A stretch of 8,106 bases of DNA from an uncultured Bacteroidales bacterium (GTDB lineage: Bacteria > Bacteroidota > Bacteroidia > Bacteroidales > P3). The stretch covers positions 1-8,106 of the forward strand of contig CAMURW010000055.1 of NCBI GenBank assembly GCA_947097635.1, in the 5' to 3' direction. Shown piece after piece: positions 1 through 6,279 of this stretch (positions are counted from its first letter, which is position 1; each line of letters starts with the position of its first letter). Both the position numbers and the translations under genes were made by a program. The notes beneath the pieces are model-generated. The model did not search any database, was not told the DNA's origin, and worked only from the letters and a program-made list of their open reading frames with translations.

Positions 1-834
1 AAACTCACCGACTTTCCCGACGCCACCATCTCCACCCGCATCATAGATATGTTTACCCCCATCGGAAAGGGACAACGTGGACTGATAGTAGCACAGCCCA
101 AAACCGGTAAGACCACCCTGCTGAAGGAAGTGGCCAACGCCATTGCCTACAATCACCCCGAAGTATACCTGATGGTACTGCTGATAGACGAACGTCCCGA
201 AGAGGTGACGGACATGCAGCGCAGCGTAAATGCCGAGGTGATTGCCAGCACCTTCGACGAGCCTGCTGAGCGTCATGTGCGCATTGCGAACATAGTGCTG
301 GAAAAGGCCAAGCGGCTCACGGAATGCGGGCACGACGTGATGATAGTGCTGGACAGCATTACGCGCCTAGCACGCGCCTACAACACCGTGCAACCAGCCA
401 GCGGACGTGTGCTCACAGGCGGCGTGGAAGCCAATGCCCTTCAGAAACCGAAACGTTTCTTCGGTGCGGCCCGAAAGATAGAGAACGGAGGTTCCCTCAC
501 CATCATCGCCACTGCGCTTACGGAGACAGGCAGTAAGATGGATGATGTCATCTTTGAGGAATTCAAGGGAACTGGTAACATGGAATTACAGTTGGACCGC
601 AATCTCGCCAACAAACGTGTGTATCCCGCCATTGACTTGGTGGCCAGCAGCACACGCCGCGACGACCTACTTATCCCGCGCCTCTATCTGAACCGTATCC
701 AGGTGATGCGCAACCAACTGTCAGACATGAACTCCGTGGAGGCCATGACGTTCCTACAGAGGCAGATTCGCGGCACGCGCGACAACCACGAATTCCTGAT
801 GACAATGGACAAATACCATATTGGTTATCATTAA
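1..834 (+). CDS. rho: Transcription termination factor Rho, C-terminal part (5' end outside window)
   Basis: Rho is a hexameric RNA-dependent ATPase/translocase that ends transcription of untranslated RNA. The reading frame is open from base 1, so 277 residues are visible. They correspond to about E. coli Rho residue 148 to the end, i.e. the whole motor domain; the N-terminal RNA-binding domain lies outside the window. Visible motifs, in fragment numbering, are the P-loop AQPKTGKT (31-38), Walker B VMIVLD followed by SITRLARAYN (113-128), the Q-loop region PASGRVLTGGVEANAL (132-147), the R-loop KGTGN (189-193), and the STRRDDLL segment (217-224) holding the arginine finger. E. coli Rho has PPKAGKT at the P-loop; the QPKTGKT form is usual in Bacteroidetes. 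The protein ends naturally at TAA (832-834). No textbook hairpin terminator follows, only a T7 run at 870-876 without a convincing stem. Identification is secure. Confidence 0.97.
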   Translation, partial: KLTDFPDATISTRIIDMFTPIGKGQRGLIVAQPKTGKTTLLKEVANAIAYNHPEVYLMVLLIDERPEEVTDMQRSVNAEVIASTFDEPAERHVRIANIVLEKAKRLTECGHDVMIVLDSITRLARAYNTVQPASGRVLTGGVEANALQKPKRFFGAARKIENGGSLTIIATALTETGSKMDDVIFEEFKGTGNMELQLDRNLANKRVYPAIDLVASSTRRDDLLIPRLYLNRIQVMRNQLSDMNSVEAMTFLQRQIRGTRDNHEFLMTMDKYHIGYH

Positions 835-920
835 AATACACCAACGGGACGAACTTTAGGTTAACACTGTTTTTTTGTCATAGGCGGTTACAAATCCTCT
901 TTCACCCCCCAGCGAGACAC

Positions 921-957
921 TATTTCAAATTCACAAGTCGATTTGTGAAATAATTTG
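921..957. repeat. Nested AT-rich inverted repeats downstream of rho
   Basis: Three overlapping palindromes share this block. TTCACAA (930-936) pairs with TTGTGAA (943-949) around the loop GTCGAT. TATTTCA (921-927) pairs with TGAAATA (946-952). CAAAT (926-930) pairs with ATTTG (953-957), which extends the first stem across a short bulge. The pairings are mutually exclusive in part. It could be an operator, the 3' processing/termination signal of rho, or the edge of an inserted element. No clean T-run follows immediately, so an intrinsic terminator call would be weak. Confidence 0.5.
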
Positions 958-1029
958 ACTTTATTATGTGTACTCATGACTTAAATTCTGCAAGTTACAA
1001 GAGGCAATCGGCACATAGAGCAAAGGGAA

Positions 1030-1071
1030 GCGTCTGGAATGAGTCGGGAAGTTCCGACCCATTCCAGACGC
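1030..1071. repeat. 42-base long hairpin (inverted repeat) of unknown role
   Basis: GCGTCTGGAATG (1030-1041) is the exact reverse complement of CATTCCAGACGC (1060-1071), giving a 12-bp outer stem. A single A/C mismatch (1042 with 1059) then leads into a second 5-bp stem, GTCGG (1043-1047) with CCGAC (1054-1058), closed by the six-base loop GAAGTT. The stem is GC-richer than its surroundings. There is no T-run on either side, so it is not an ordinary intrinsic terminator. It could be the folded core of a small RNA, a REP-like palindromic repeat, or part of a non-autonomous mobile element. Whether it recurs elsewhere in the genome cannot be seen here. Confidence 0.7.
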
Positions 1072-1240
1072 AAGCGAGGCGCAGTTGCGACTTCTTCTGG
1101 GAGTGTGTTAATGAAGATGATTGTTATTGTCTGCATTACGTCCCAAAGGATGAGAAACAGGACGCTTCGCCACGATGCCAAGAGATCGGAGTGTTCTCCA
1201 TGACAAAACGGTACGTTATTTGTTCTCCGCTTTGGCTATC

Positions 1241-1259
1241 GGAAATCCACTGGACTTCC
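1241..1259. repeat. Short near-perfect palindrome
   Basis: GGAAATCC (1241-1248) pairs with GGACTTCC (1252-1259) around the loop ACT, with one A/C mismatch at the fifth position. It may be part of the same structured element as the hairpin at 1030-1071, or a dyad binding site. On its own it could be chance. Confidence 0.35.
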
Positions 1260-1346
1260 TTCACATCCCTTCATCATTTGAGATTAGGACATTTTGCGGA
1301 CCTTCATTTAGATTATCTTAATTCCCATGGATTTCAACCGTGAGTT

Positions 1347-1378
1347 ACTCCCTAACAATGTCCAATGGAGTTTTTTTT
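1347..1378 (+). terminator. Weak possible intrinsic terminator (stem plus T8 tract)
   Basis: ACTCC (1347-1351) can pair with GGAGT (1367-1371) around a 15-base loop, and the stem runs directly into a tract of eight T (1371-1378). This could end a transcript coming from the region to its left. The stem is short and the loop long, so folding energy would be low. The T tract may instead belong to the promoter of the aldolase gene. Confidence 0.25.
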
Positions 1379-1406
1379 GCTGGTAATCATAAACAGTATA
1401 AATATT
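1376..1406 (+). promoter_or_regulatory. Possible Bacteroidetes-type promoter for the threonine aldolase gene
   Basis: TTTG (1376-1379) and TAAATATT (1399-1406) are separated by 19 bases. This approximates the Bacteroidetes sigma-factor pattern TTTG - 19 to 21 bases - TAnnTTTG; the second box matches TA and two of the four following positions. Transcription would begin near 1413, giving a leader of about 27 bases with no Shine-Dalgarno sequence, as is common in this phylum. The assignment rests on position and partial consensus only. Confidence 0.35.
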
Positions 1407-1439
1407 ACATTCCAATAACTATTTTTTCTCCTTGCTTGT

Positions 1440-2474
1440 ATGAAACGTGGATTTGGTAGTGATAATCACTCGGGCGTAGATTTCAAAGTGTTGGAGGCCA
1501 TTGTCAAGGCTAATACGGAACATGCGCTAGCGTACGGCGATGATGAATATTGCGCTCGTGCCACAACGATGCTAAAGAATGAGTTCGGCGAGCAGGCTGG
1601 AGTGTATTTTGTGCTCAACGGCACTGGCGCCAATGTGTTGAGTATCGATGCCATGTGTCGTAGCCACCACGCCGTGGTGTGCGCTCATACAGCGCATATC
1701 AACGTGGACGAATGCGGTGCTCCCCAGCGTCTCGTGGGATGCAAACTGCTGGCGGTGACAGCGCCCGATGGCAAGCTGACACCCGAACTGGTGAAGACGC
1801 AGCTGCACGGTTTCGGCTTCGAGCACCATTCTCAACCTCGTGCCATCAGCATCGCGCAAAGCACAGAGCTGGGTACCCTCTATAGCCTCGAAGAGATAAA
1901 AGTGCTTGCCAACCTAGCACATGATCATGATATGTTCCTGCACATGGACGGCGCACGTCTCGCCAATGCGGCAGTGGCTATGGGCTGCAATTTCCGTCAG
2001 ATAACTACGGACTGCGGAGTGGATGTGCTATCTTTCGGAGGCACCAAGAATGGCATGCTGATGGGAGAGGCATGTATCGTGCTGAACCCCCAGTTGGATA
2101 GGGACATGAAATACCGTCGCAAGCAAATGGGACAACTGTGCAGCAAAATGCGTTTCGTGGCAGCGCAATACATAGGATATCTGGAAAGCGATGTATGGCG
2201 TCGCAATGCGGAGCACAGCAATGCCATGGCTCAGCGCCTCTACAACGCCGTGAAGGACATTCCTGGTGTCAAAGTGGTATATCCCGTACAGGTGAATAGT
2301 GTGTTTGTGCAACTGCGGTACGAGGTGTGGACCGCTTTGCAGCAGGACTATTTCTTCTATGATTGGGACGAAACCGCCGACGTGGTGCGATGGATGTGCA
2401 GCTTCGACACTACAGAGCAGGATATTGACGACTTTGTCGCTGCTCTGCGCCGTCGTCTAGAGGAATACGCCTAA
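1440..2474 (+). CDS. ltaE: Low-specificity L-threonine aldolase (PLP-dependent)
   Basis: This enzyme cleaves L-threonine or L-allo-threonine to glycine and acetaldehyde in the cytoplasm, using pyridoxal phosphate (fold type I). The 344 residues match the usual length of the family. The N-terminus MKRGFGSDNHSGV fits the family opening (FxSDNxSG), which supports the ATG at 1440. Visible features are the YGDDEYC segment (32-38), NGTGAN (60-65), AHINVDECGAP (85-95) with the His expected to stack on the PLP ring (H86), HMDGARLANA (168-177) with the Asp that contacts the PLP pyridine nitrogen (D170), and SFGGTKNG (198-205) with the Schiff-base lysine K203. The GGTKNG form belongs to the branch seen in Bacteroidetes and some eukaryotes rather than the E. 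coli LtaE branch, so the symbol is by function. It stands alone, facing the minus-strand block, with a possible promoter just upstream. Related beta-eliminating aldolases or phenylserine aldolase activity cannot be excluded. Confidence 0.9.
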   Translation: MKRGFGSDNHSGVDFKVLEAIVKANTEHALAYGDDEYCARATTMLKNEFGEQAGVYFVLNGTGANVLSIDAMCRSHHAVVCAHTAHINVDECGAPQRLVGCKLLAVTAPDGKLTPELVKTQLHGFGFEHHSQPRAISIAQSTELGTLYSLEEIKVLANLAHDHDMFLHMDGARLANAAVAMGCNFRQITTDCGVDVLSFGGTKNGMLMGEACIVLNPQLDRDMKYRRKQMGQLCSKMRFVAAQYIGYLESDVWRRNAEHSNAMAQRLYNAVKDIPGVKVVYPVQVNSVFVQLRYEVWTALQQDYFFYDWDETADVVRWMCSFDTTEQDIDDFVAALRRRLEEYA

Positions 2475-2591
2475 ACAGACCTCCCGTTCCCCTATGCCCT
2501 CCTCCTCAAATTTAGATGCACGCACCATCTGCGCACCGCTCATCTACCACCCTGGTCCCGTGTGTCCCTGTGCAGCCAAAGGTGGTGCATC

Positions 2592-5300
2592 CTACTTTAG
2601 CGTCTTCAGCAGTTCTTCTATCCTGGCCTTGTTCCATGGCTTGCTCATGTCGAAGATCTGCTCTATAGGCTGTGCCAACTTCACCTCCAGCAGGTGGGTG
2701 TTATCTAGATGGTTGGGGTCGGCTTCCAGGTGTGCGGCTACGGCGTTCCAGTCGGGGTGTGCGTAGAGCAGCGGCACAAAGTTGTAGAGGTCGAAGGTAT
2801 GGATTGCCATGTCGTCTATGCCCTCGCTTTCTATCCTGGCATGGGCACGTGCCACTTTCATTTCACCCACTTCCTGCAGCACCATCTGATACTTTTCATA
2901 CATCACATATTCATTGAGCAGGAACGCAATGATACCGGCGTCCAGCCTCTGCCACACAGACACTGGCAGAGGCTTGGCGACAAAGCGTCCCAACATGAAA
3001 CTGCCTGCCTTCAGCCCGCAGATGCCGTGTCGGCGACAGATGCGCATCACACGCTGGAAGAAGTCTACCTTGTGCTGGTTGCTTAGCAAGTCGAACACCC
3101 GGCTTTGGTCCTGATGATCGCCCATACGGCTCTCCAACACTTGTTCAATATACAGGTCGGCGTTCTGGGAATACCAGGAATTTACTATCTCCATGCCTTT
3201 GTCGTGCTTGCCCCGCAAGTCCACGCGTACGATACGTACCAGCTTGTTAATGTCTGTAATATAGTTTACCTGTTCCCCGCTCACAATGCGTTCGTAGGCC
3301 TGATAACTTTTACGCATATCTTCAAAGAAGACCTTTTCGTTGTCGTTGAGTTCCACAGGTTCGCCATGGTAGTACTTGGTGAAGCGGGCAGGTTTGAACA
3401 CGGCTTCGCCCTTGAAAATGAGTTGCTGTTTGCTGCTCAACGTTATCTTGTCGTATTCTTGTAGGGCAAAGCCGTCGGCGTTTACCAGCGTGTTGCCTAT
3501 GCGTTTGATACCATAGTTAGTGAGGTCCATAAAGGCGGGGATGCCGTATCCGCGGCAGGCTGTCACCACGTGTATTGCTGCTGGCGACATACTCATTATT
3601 GCATCCACCTCGTTCAAGGTGATGGTGTCTTCGGGTACAAAGCGATCTTGGCACAGGCACACATTCTCTCCTAGCAACTTGCGCTCGCGTGCATGGGCAG
3701 GGGAGAAGCACAGCGTGCAGCTGATGGCGGTGCGCGGCAGCACGCTAAGGCCACGTCCAAACAGTTGCATGTGCTTGAAGGATTTCTCGTCGATGCTGGC
3801 ACTGACTATCTGCCGCAGGTGGTAAGGCTTGATGAGGTCGGTGACCTCGGTCTCGTTGATTTGCCCCACGTTGTACATATCGATGGCGGACAACAATGCC
3901 GCACGTCCTGTCATTTCGCTCATATTGAGTTGCAGCACGCTGAAGAGGCTAAGCTGGTGGGGCCGACTCTCCACGGCAAATTCTATAGTGACAGGACTCT
4001 TATAGCGCGTCTCCAGCATCTTCAGCAGTGGGTCGAAATGGAACACTGCAGGAAAACTGAACTTTATTTCGTTGCGGTCTTGGTAGCAGAGGTCCTCGCT
4101 GGTGACATCGCCTGTCATTATTTCTTCACCAAAAATATTGCGGTAGCTTTCTATCTGCCGTCCTTTGCCGGTGCGGCTGTGACGGCTGTATAGCACTCCG
4201 GGGTAACTTTGTTCGTTGCCGATGGTCCACACCATGCGATGCAGTATCAGTGCAGGAATGGCGTGCTTGCCCTGCATGAAAGTGAGTATCAGGTTCTCGT
4301 TTTTTCTGTAGAAATCCAGCACGTGCAGCACCAGTTGCCAGGTTTGGTAGTAGGGATCGCTAAGTAGACGTTCGCCATCGCAGTCGGTTGCCTCGTTGCG
4401 TACGTAGCATTCCATCTCTGCGATGCGTTGCTCTTGTTCTTCGGCGTTGAGTTCAATGTCGTTACGGTCGTATTTGTGTTCTGCCCCCATCATCTCCAGC
4501 AGGGCGTGCAGCGTGGAGAGGTATGCACGGTTTGCTAGTGCCACGCCGCGTTCTTCTCTCAGCCCTTCGTAGGCAGTGCGCGTCACGCCGATGTTCAGTA
4601 TGGTGGGCATTAGACCGGGAATATATTGCGGCATGGCACACCTCAGGGCAAACACCAATGGATGACGTTTGCCCCCGAAGGTGTGCATTGTCATTATCTC
4701 CAGGTCGTGGATGGCAACCCAAAGCAGATTCATCGGCTGACTCCTCAGCTGCTTCACGCCATCGGCGGTGAGGATACAGAAGTCTGGCACAGGATAGCAG
4801 TTGCGCGTAAGGTCAATCAGCATGCGTCCTTTGTGGCTTACTGTCTGTTCGCTGAAAAGGCCGGGGGTGAGTGGCGTGATGATTTCCCGTGCGTTGCTCA
4901 GTGGGTGTTCCTCCACATAGCGGCAACAGGCATCGTAAAAGAAATGACGTATATTTTCCAGTTTTGGGATGTGGCGTGGGTAGGTGGTTTGGTTCATCTG
5001 ATCGGTGGGACGCAACGCTTCGCCGTAATGTTCCAGCAGTAGCAGGTTGAGGTATTCCTTACGCTCTTCGGCGTGGCATTTCAGTAGGTAGAACATATCG
5101 TACCAACGCGGAGGGAATTCGAAGCGGCCTCCCACGCCTTCCAGTGTGTAGATAACGGTGCCTGGCTTGTTGCCTTCCAAGGGGTTATCCGGGGCATCGG
5201 TGTCGTGTTCGAATATTTCGTGACCTTTCTTGGCAAACAGCGTTACCATATAATAATTGGGGTAGCTGGCGCGTATGAGAAATTCTTTTATCTTCATCAT
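2592..5300 (-). CDS. Divergent PPDK-like protein: nucleotide-binding and phosphohistidine domains, no recognisable TIM barrel
   Basis: This 902-residue protein of unknown reaction aligns by eye with the first two domains of pyruvate phosphate dikinase. Residues 1 to about 145 are an extension I do not recognise. SHKGRMLIDL (155-164) matches GGKGANLAEM of PPDK and keeps the ATP-contacting Lys (K157). FALRCAMPQYIPGLMPTI (217-234) matches VSVRSGAxxSMPGMMDTI and keeps the Arg (R220). Residues 350-397 match the VFGNxGxxSGTGVAFTRNPxTG and NAQGEDVVAG segments, but the Gln of NAQGED is Phe390. Residues 517-635 match the swivelling PEP-utilizer domain; AIHVVTACRGYGIPAF (575-590) lines up with TSHAAVVARGMGKPCV, keeping the catalytic His (H577) while losing the GGMTS lead-in. 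Residues 640-902 look helical and show none of the PPDK barrel motifs (GHRGCRL, GTNDLTQ). I chose ATG 5300, six bases after the nfo stop; an in-frame TTG (5306) and ATG (5297) are alternatives. Probably co-transcribed with nfo. Calling it PPDK or PEP synthase would overreach. Confidence 0.85.
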   Translation of the reverse strand: MMKIKEFLIRASYPNYYMVTLFAKKGHEIFEHDTDAPDNPLEGNKPGTVIYTLEGVGGRFEFPPRWYDMFYLLKCHAEERKEYLNLLLLEHYGEALRPTDQMNQTTYPRHIPKLENIRHFFYDACCRYVEEHPLSNAREIITPLTPGLFSEQTVSHKGRMLIDLTRNCYPVPDFCILTADGVKQLRSQPMNLLWVAIHDLEIMTMHTFGGKRHPLVFALRCAMPQYIPGLMPTILNIGVTRTAYEGLREERGVALANRAYLSTLHALLEMMGAEHKYDRNDIELNAEEQEQRIAEMECYVRNEATDCDGERLLSDPYYQTWQLVLHVLDFYRKNENLILTFMQGKHAIPALILHRMVWTIGNEQSYPGVLYSRHSRTGKGRQIESYRNIFGEEIMTGDVTSEDLCYQDRNEIKFSFPAVFHFDPLLKMLETRYKSPVTIEFAVESRPHQLSLFSVLQLNMSEMTGRAALLSAIDMYNVGQINETEVTDLIKPYHLRQIVSASIDEKSFKHMQLFGRGLSVLPRTAISCTLCFSPAHARERKLLGENVCLCQDRFVPEDTITLNEVDAIMSMSPAAIHVVTACRGYGIPAFMDLTNYGIKRIGNTLVNADGFALQEYDKITLSSKQQLIFKGEAVFKPARFTKYYHGEPVELNDNEKVFFEDMRKSYQAYERIVSGEQVNYITDINKLVRIVRVDLRGKHDKGMEIVNSWYSQNADLYIEQVLESRMGDHQDQSRVFDLLSNQHKVDFFQRVMRICRRHGICGLKAGSFMLGRFVAKPLPVSVWQRLDAGIIAFLLNEYVMYEKYQMVLQEVGEMKVARAHARIESEGIDDMAIHTFDLYNFVPLLYAHPDWNAVAAHLEADPNHLDNTHLLEVKLAQPIEQIFDMSKPWNKARIEELLKTLK

Positions 5301-5306
5301 TAGCAA

Positions 5307-6146
5307 TTATTCCAGAGAACGAAGCCACAGAATCTCTTCTTTCCAGCGGGTGGGGTCGGGAGTCTCTAGAATGATGGGCATATCGTTGAAGCGCGGATCT
5401 TGCATGAAGCGGCGGAAGAACATCTCCCCCAGGAACCCTTGTCCTATGCATTCATGGCGGTCCACATGGCTTCCCACGTCTTTTTTGCTGTCGTTGAGAT
5501 GTATGGCTTTCAGGTATTGTTGTCCTATCTCGCGGTCGAATTCGTCGAATGTCGTCTTGTAGCTTTCCTCGTTCCTCAGGTTGTAGCCTGCCGCCATGGC
5601 GTGGCAGGTGTCAATACATACTCCTATCCGACTTTTGTCGTCGATTCCGTCGATAATGCGTGCTATTTGGCTGAATTTCCATCCTAGGTTGGTGCCTTGT
5701 CCTGCCGTGTTCTCTATCACCGCAGTAACGCTTTCCGTTTTGCTCAGTGCCATGTTTATCTCCTGTGCTATCTGGTCCAGGCAAGCCTCGGGGGCTATCT
5801 TGTTCAGATGGCTGCCGGGATGGAAGTTCATCAGTGGCAACTGCAGCTGCTGGCAGCGTGTCATCTCGTCCAGGAAGGCGGCGCGGCTTTTTTGCAGCAG
5901 TTCCTCGTCCGGGGTGCCCAGATTGATGAGATAGCTGTCATGGGGCAGGATGTGCTGTGGCAGAAAGTCAAGGTCCCGTATCAGCTGCTGGAATGTGGCA
6001 ATCTCTTGGGCAGTCAGTGGTTTGCTTGTCCACGACCGCTGGTTTCGGGTGAAGAGTGCGAAGGCGTTGGCACCGATTTTTTTGGCGTTAAGTACGGCGT
6101 TGCCAATGCCGCCGCTGGCACTAACATGAGCTCCTAAATATTTCAT
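5307..6146 (-). CDS. nfo: Endonuclease IV (AP endonuclease)
   Basis: This enzyme cuts DNA 5' to abasic sites during base-excision repair and also removes 3'-blocking groups. At 279 residues it is close to E. coli Nfo (285). The N-terminus MKYLGAHVSASGG is the family signature, which fixes the ATG at 6146. All nine metal ligands of the tri-zinc site are present at the same numbers as in E. coli: H69 (ILPHDSY), H109 (NFHPGS), E145 (VIENTAGQG), D179 and H182 (CIDTCHA), H216 (IHLNDSK), D229 and H231 (VDRHE) and E261 (ILETP). It should be fully active. Its TAA stop is followed after six bases by the ATG of the PPDK-like gene, suggesting translational coupling. The 133-base gap before it could hold its promoter; TATTTATC on the minus strand (6163-6170) is a weak -7 candidate without a good partner box. 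Confidence 0.97.
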   Translation of the reverse strand: MKYLGAHVSASGGIGNAVLNAKKIGANAFALFTRNQRSWTSKPLTAQEIATFQQLIRDLDFLPQHILPHDSYLINLGTPDEELLQKSRAAFLDEMTRCQQLQLPLMNFHPGSHLNKIAPEACLDQIAQEINMALSKTESVTAVIENTAGQGTNLGWKFSQIARIIDGIDDKSRIGVCIDTCHAMAAGYNLRNEESYKTTFDEFDREIGQQYLKAIHLNDSKKDVGSHVDRHECIGQGFLGEMFFRRFMQDPRFNDMPIILETPDPTRWKEEILWLRSLE

Positions 6147-6279
6147 TTTTCAGAAAAATACTGATAAATATTGGTTATGGGATATTATTAGGGAAACGGA
6201 TAGGTAGAAACAGATAGGACTACCTGTCCTGCCTCTGTGTGGAGGTAGGGGCAAGTAGCCCTAAAAAAGTGTATTACTG
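6147..6279. other. 133-base pepE-nfo gap with overlapping inverted repeats
   Basis: AGGTAG (6202-6207) can pair with CTACCT (6220-6225), and the same CTACCT can alternatively pair with a second AGGTAG (6243-6248). CCTGCCTC (6228-6235) pairs with GAGGTAGG (6242-6249) around a six-base loop, with one G/T wobble on the plus strand that becomes a C/A mismatch in minus-strand RNA. AGGAC (6216-6220) also pairs with GTCCT (6226-6230). On the minus strand a T6 run comes before these stems rather than after, so they do not make a standard terminator for pepE. They may be an unrelated operator or decaying structure. Confidence 0.35.

Larger units (their letters stand above)
835..1439. other. 605-base intergenic region without a convincing gene, rich in palindromes
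   Basis: This gap separates the rho stop from the aldolase start. Starting from rho it holds a T7 run (870-876), a nested palindromic AT-rich block (921-957), a strong 42-base hairpin (1030-1071), a near-perfect 19-base palindrome (1241-1259), a weak stem running into a T8 tract (1347-1378) and a possible promoter (1376-1406). A 125-residue open frame lies at 966-1343 (+) and a 66-residue frame on the other strand at 981-1181. Both are rich in Cys, Trp, His and Ser, resemble no family I recognise, and run through the hairpin, so I do not call them genes. The concentration of inverted repeats suggests a non-coding or interspersed repeat element, but this is inference. Confidence 0.6.

Noticed and set aside
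981..1181. 66-residue open frame on the minus strand
   Set aside because: Same region and hairpin, no recognisable domain, no promoter or start context.
966..1343. 125-residue open frame on the plus strand in the rho-ltaE gap
   Set aside because: It matches no family I recognise, has an unusual Cys/Trp/His/Ser-rich composition, runs through a perfect hairpin and overlaps an open frame on the other strand. More likely open by chance within non-coding sequence.
2515..2591. GATGCAC (2515-2521) pairing with GTGCATC (2585-2591) as a bidirectional terminator between the convergent genes
   Set aside because: The loop would be 63 bases and no T-run follows on either strand.
2985..3035. GICG in the PPDK-like protein (about residues 759-762), resembling the barrel motif GICGEHGGD
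   Set aside because: It is followed by LKAGSF rather than EHGGD, and none of the other barrel motifs is present in order, so I treat it as coincidence.
3693..4193. 166-residue open frame antisense to the PPDK-like gene
   Set aside because: It is a shadow of the codon pattern of the opposite strand, where PPDK-related segments are clear.
5697..6137. 146-residue open frame antisense to nfo
   Set aside because: nfo on the opposite strand is certain, with all nine metal ligands; the antisense frame has no family features.
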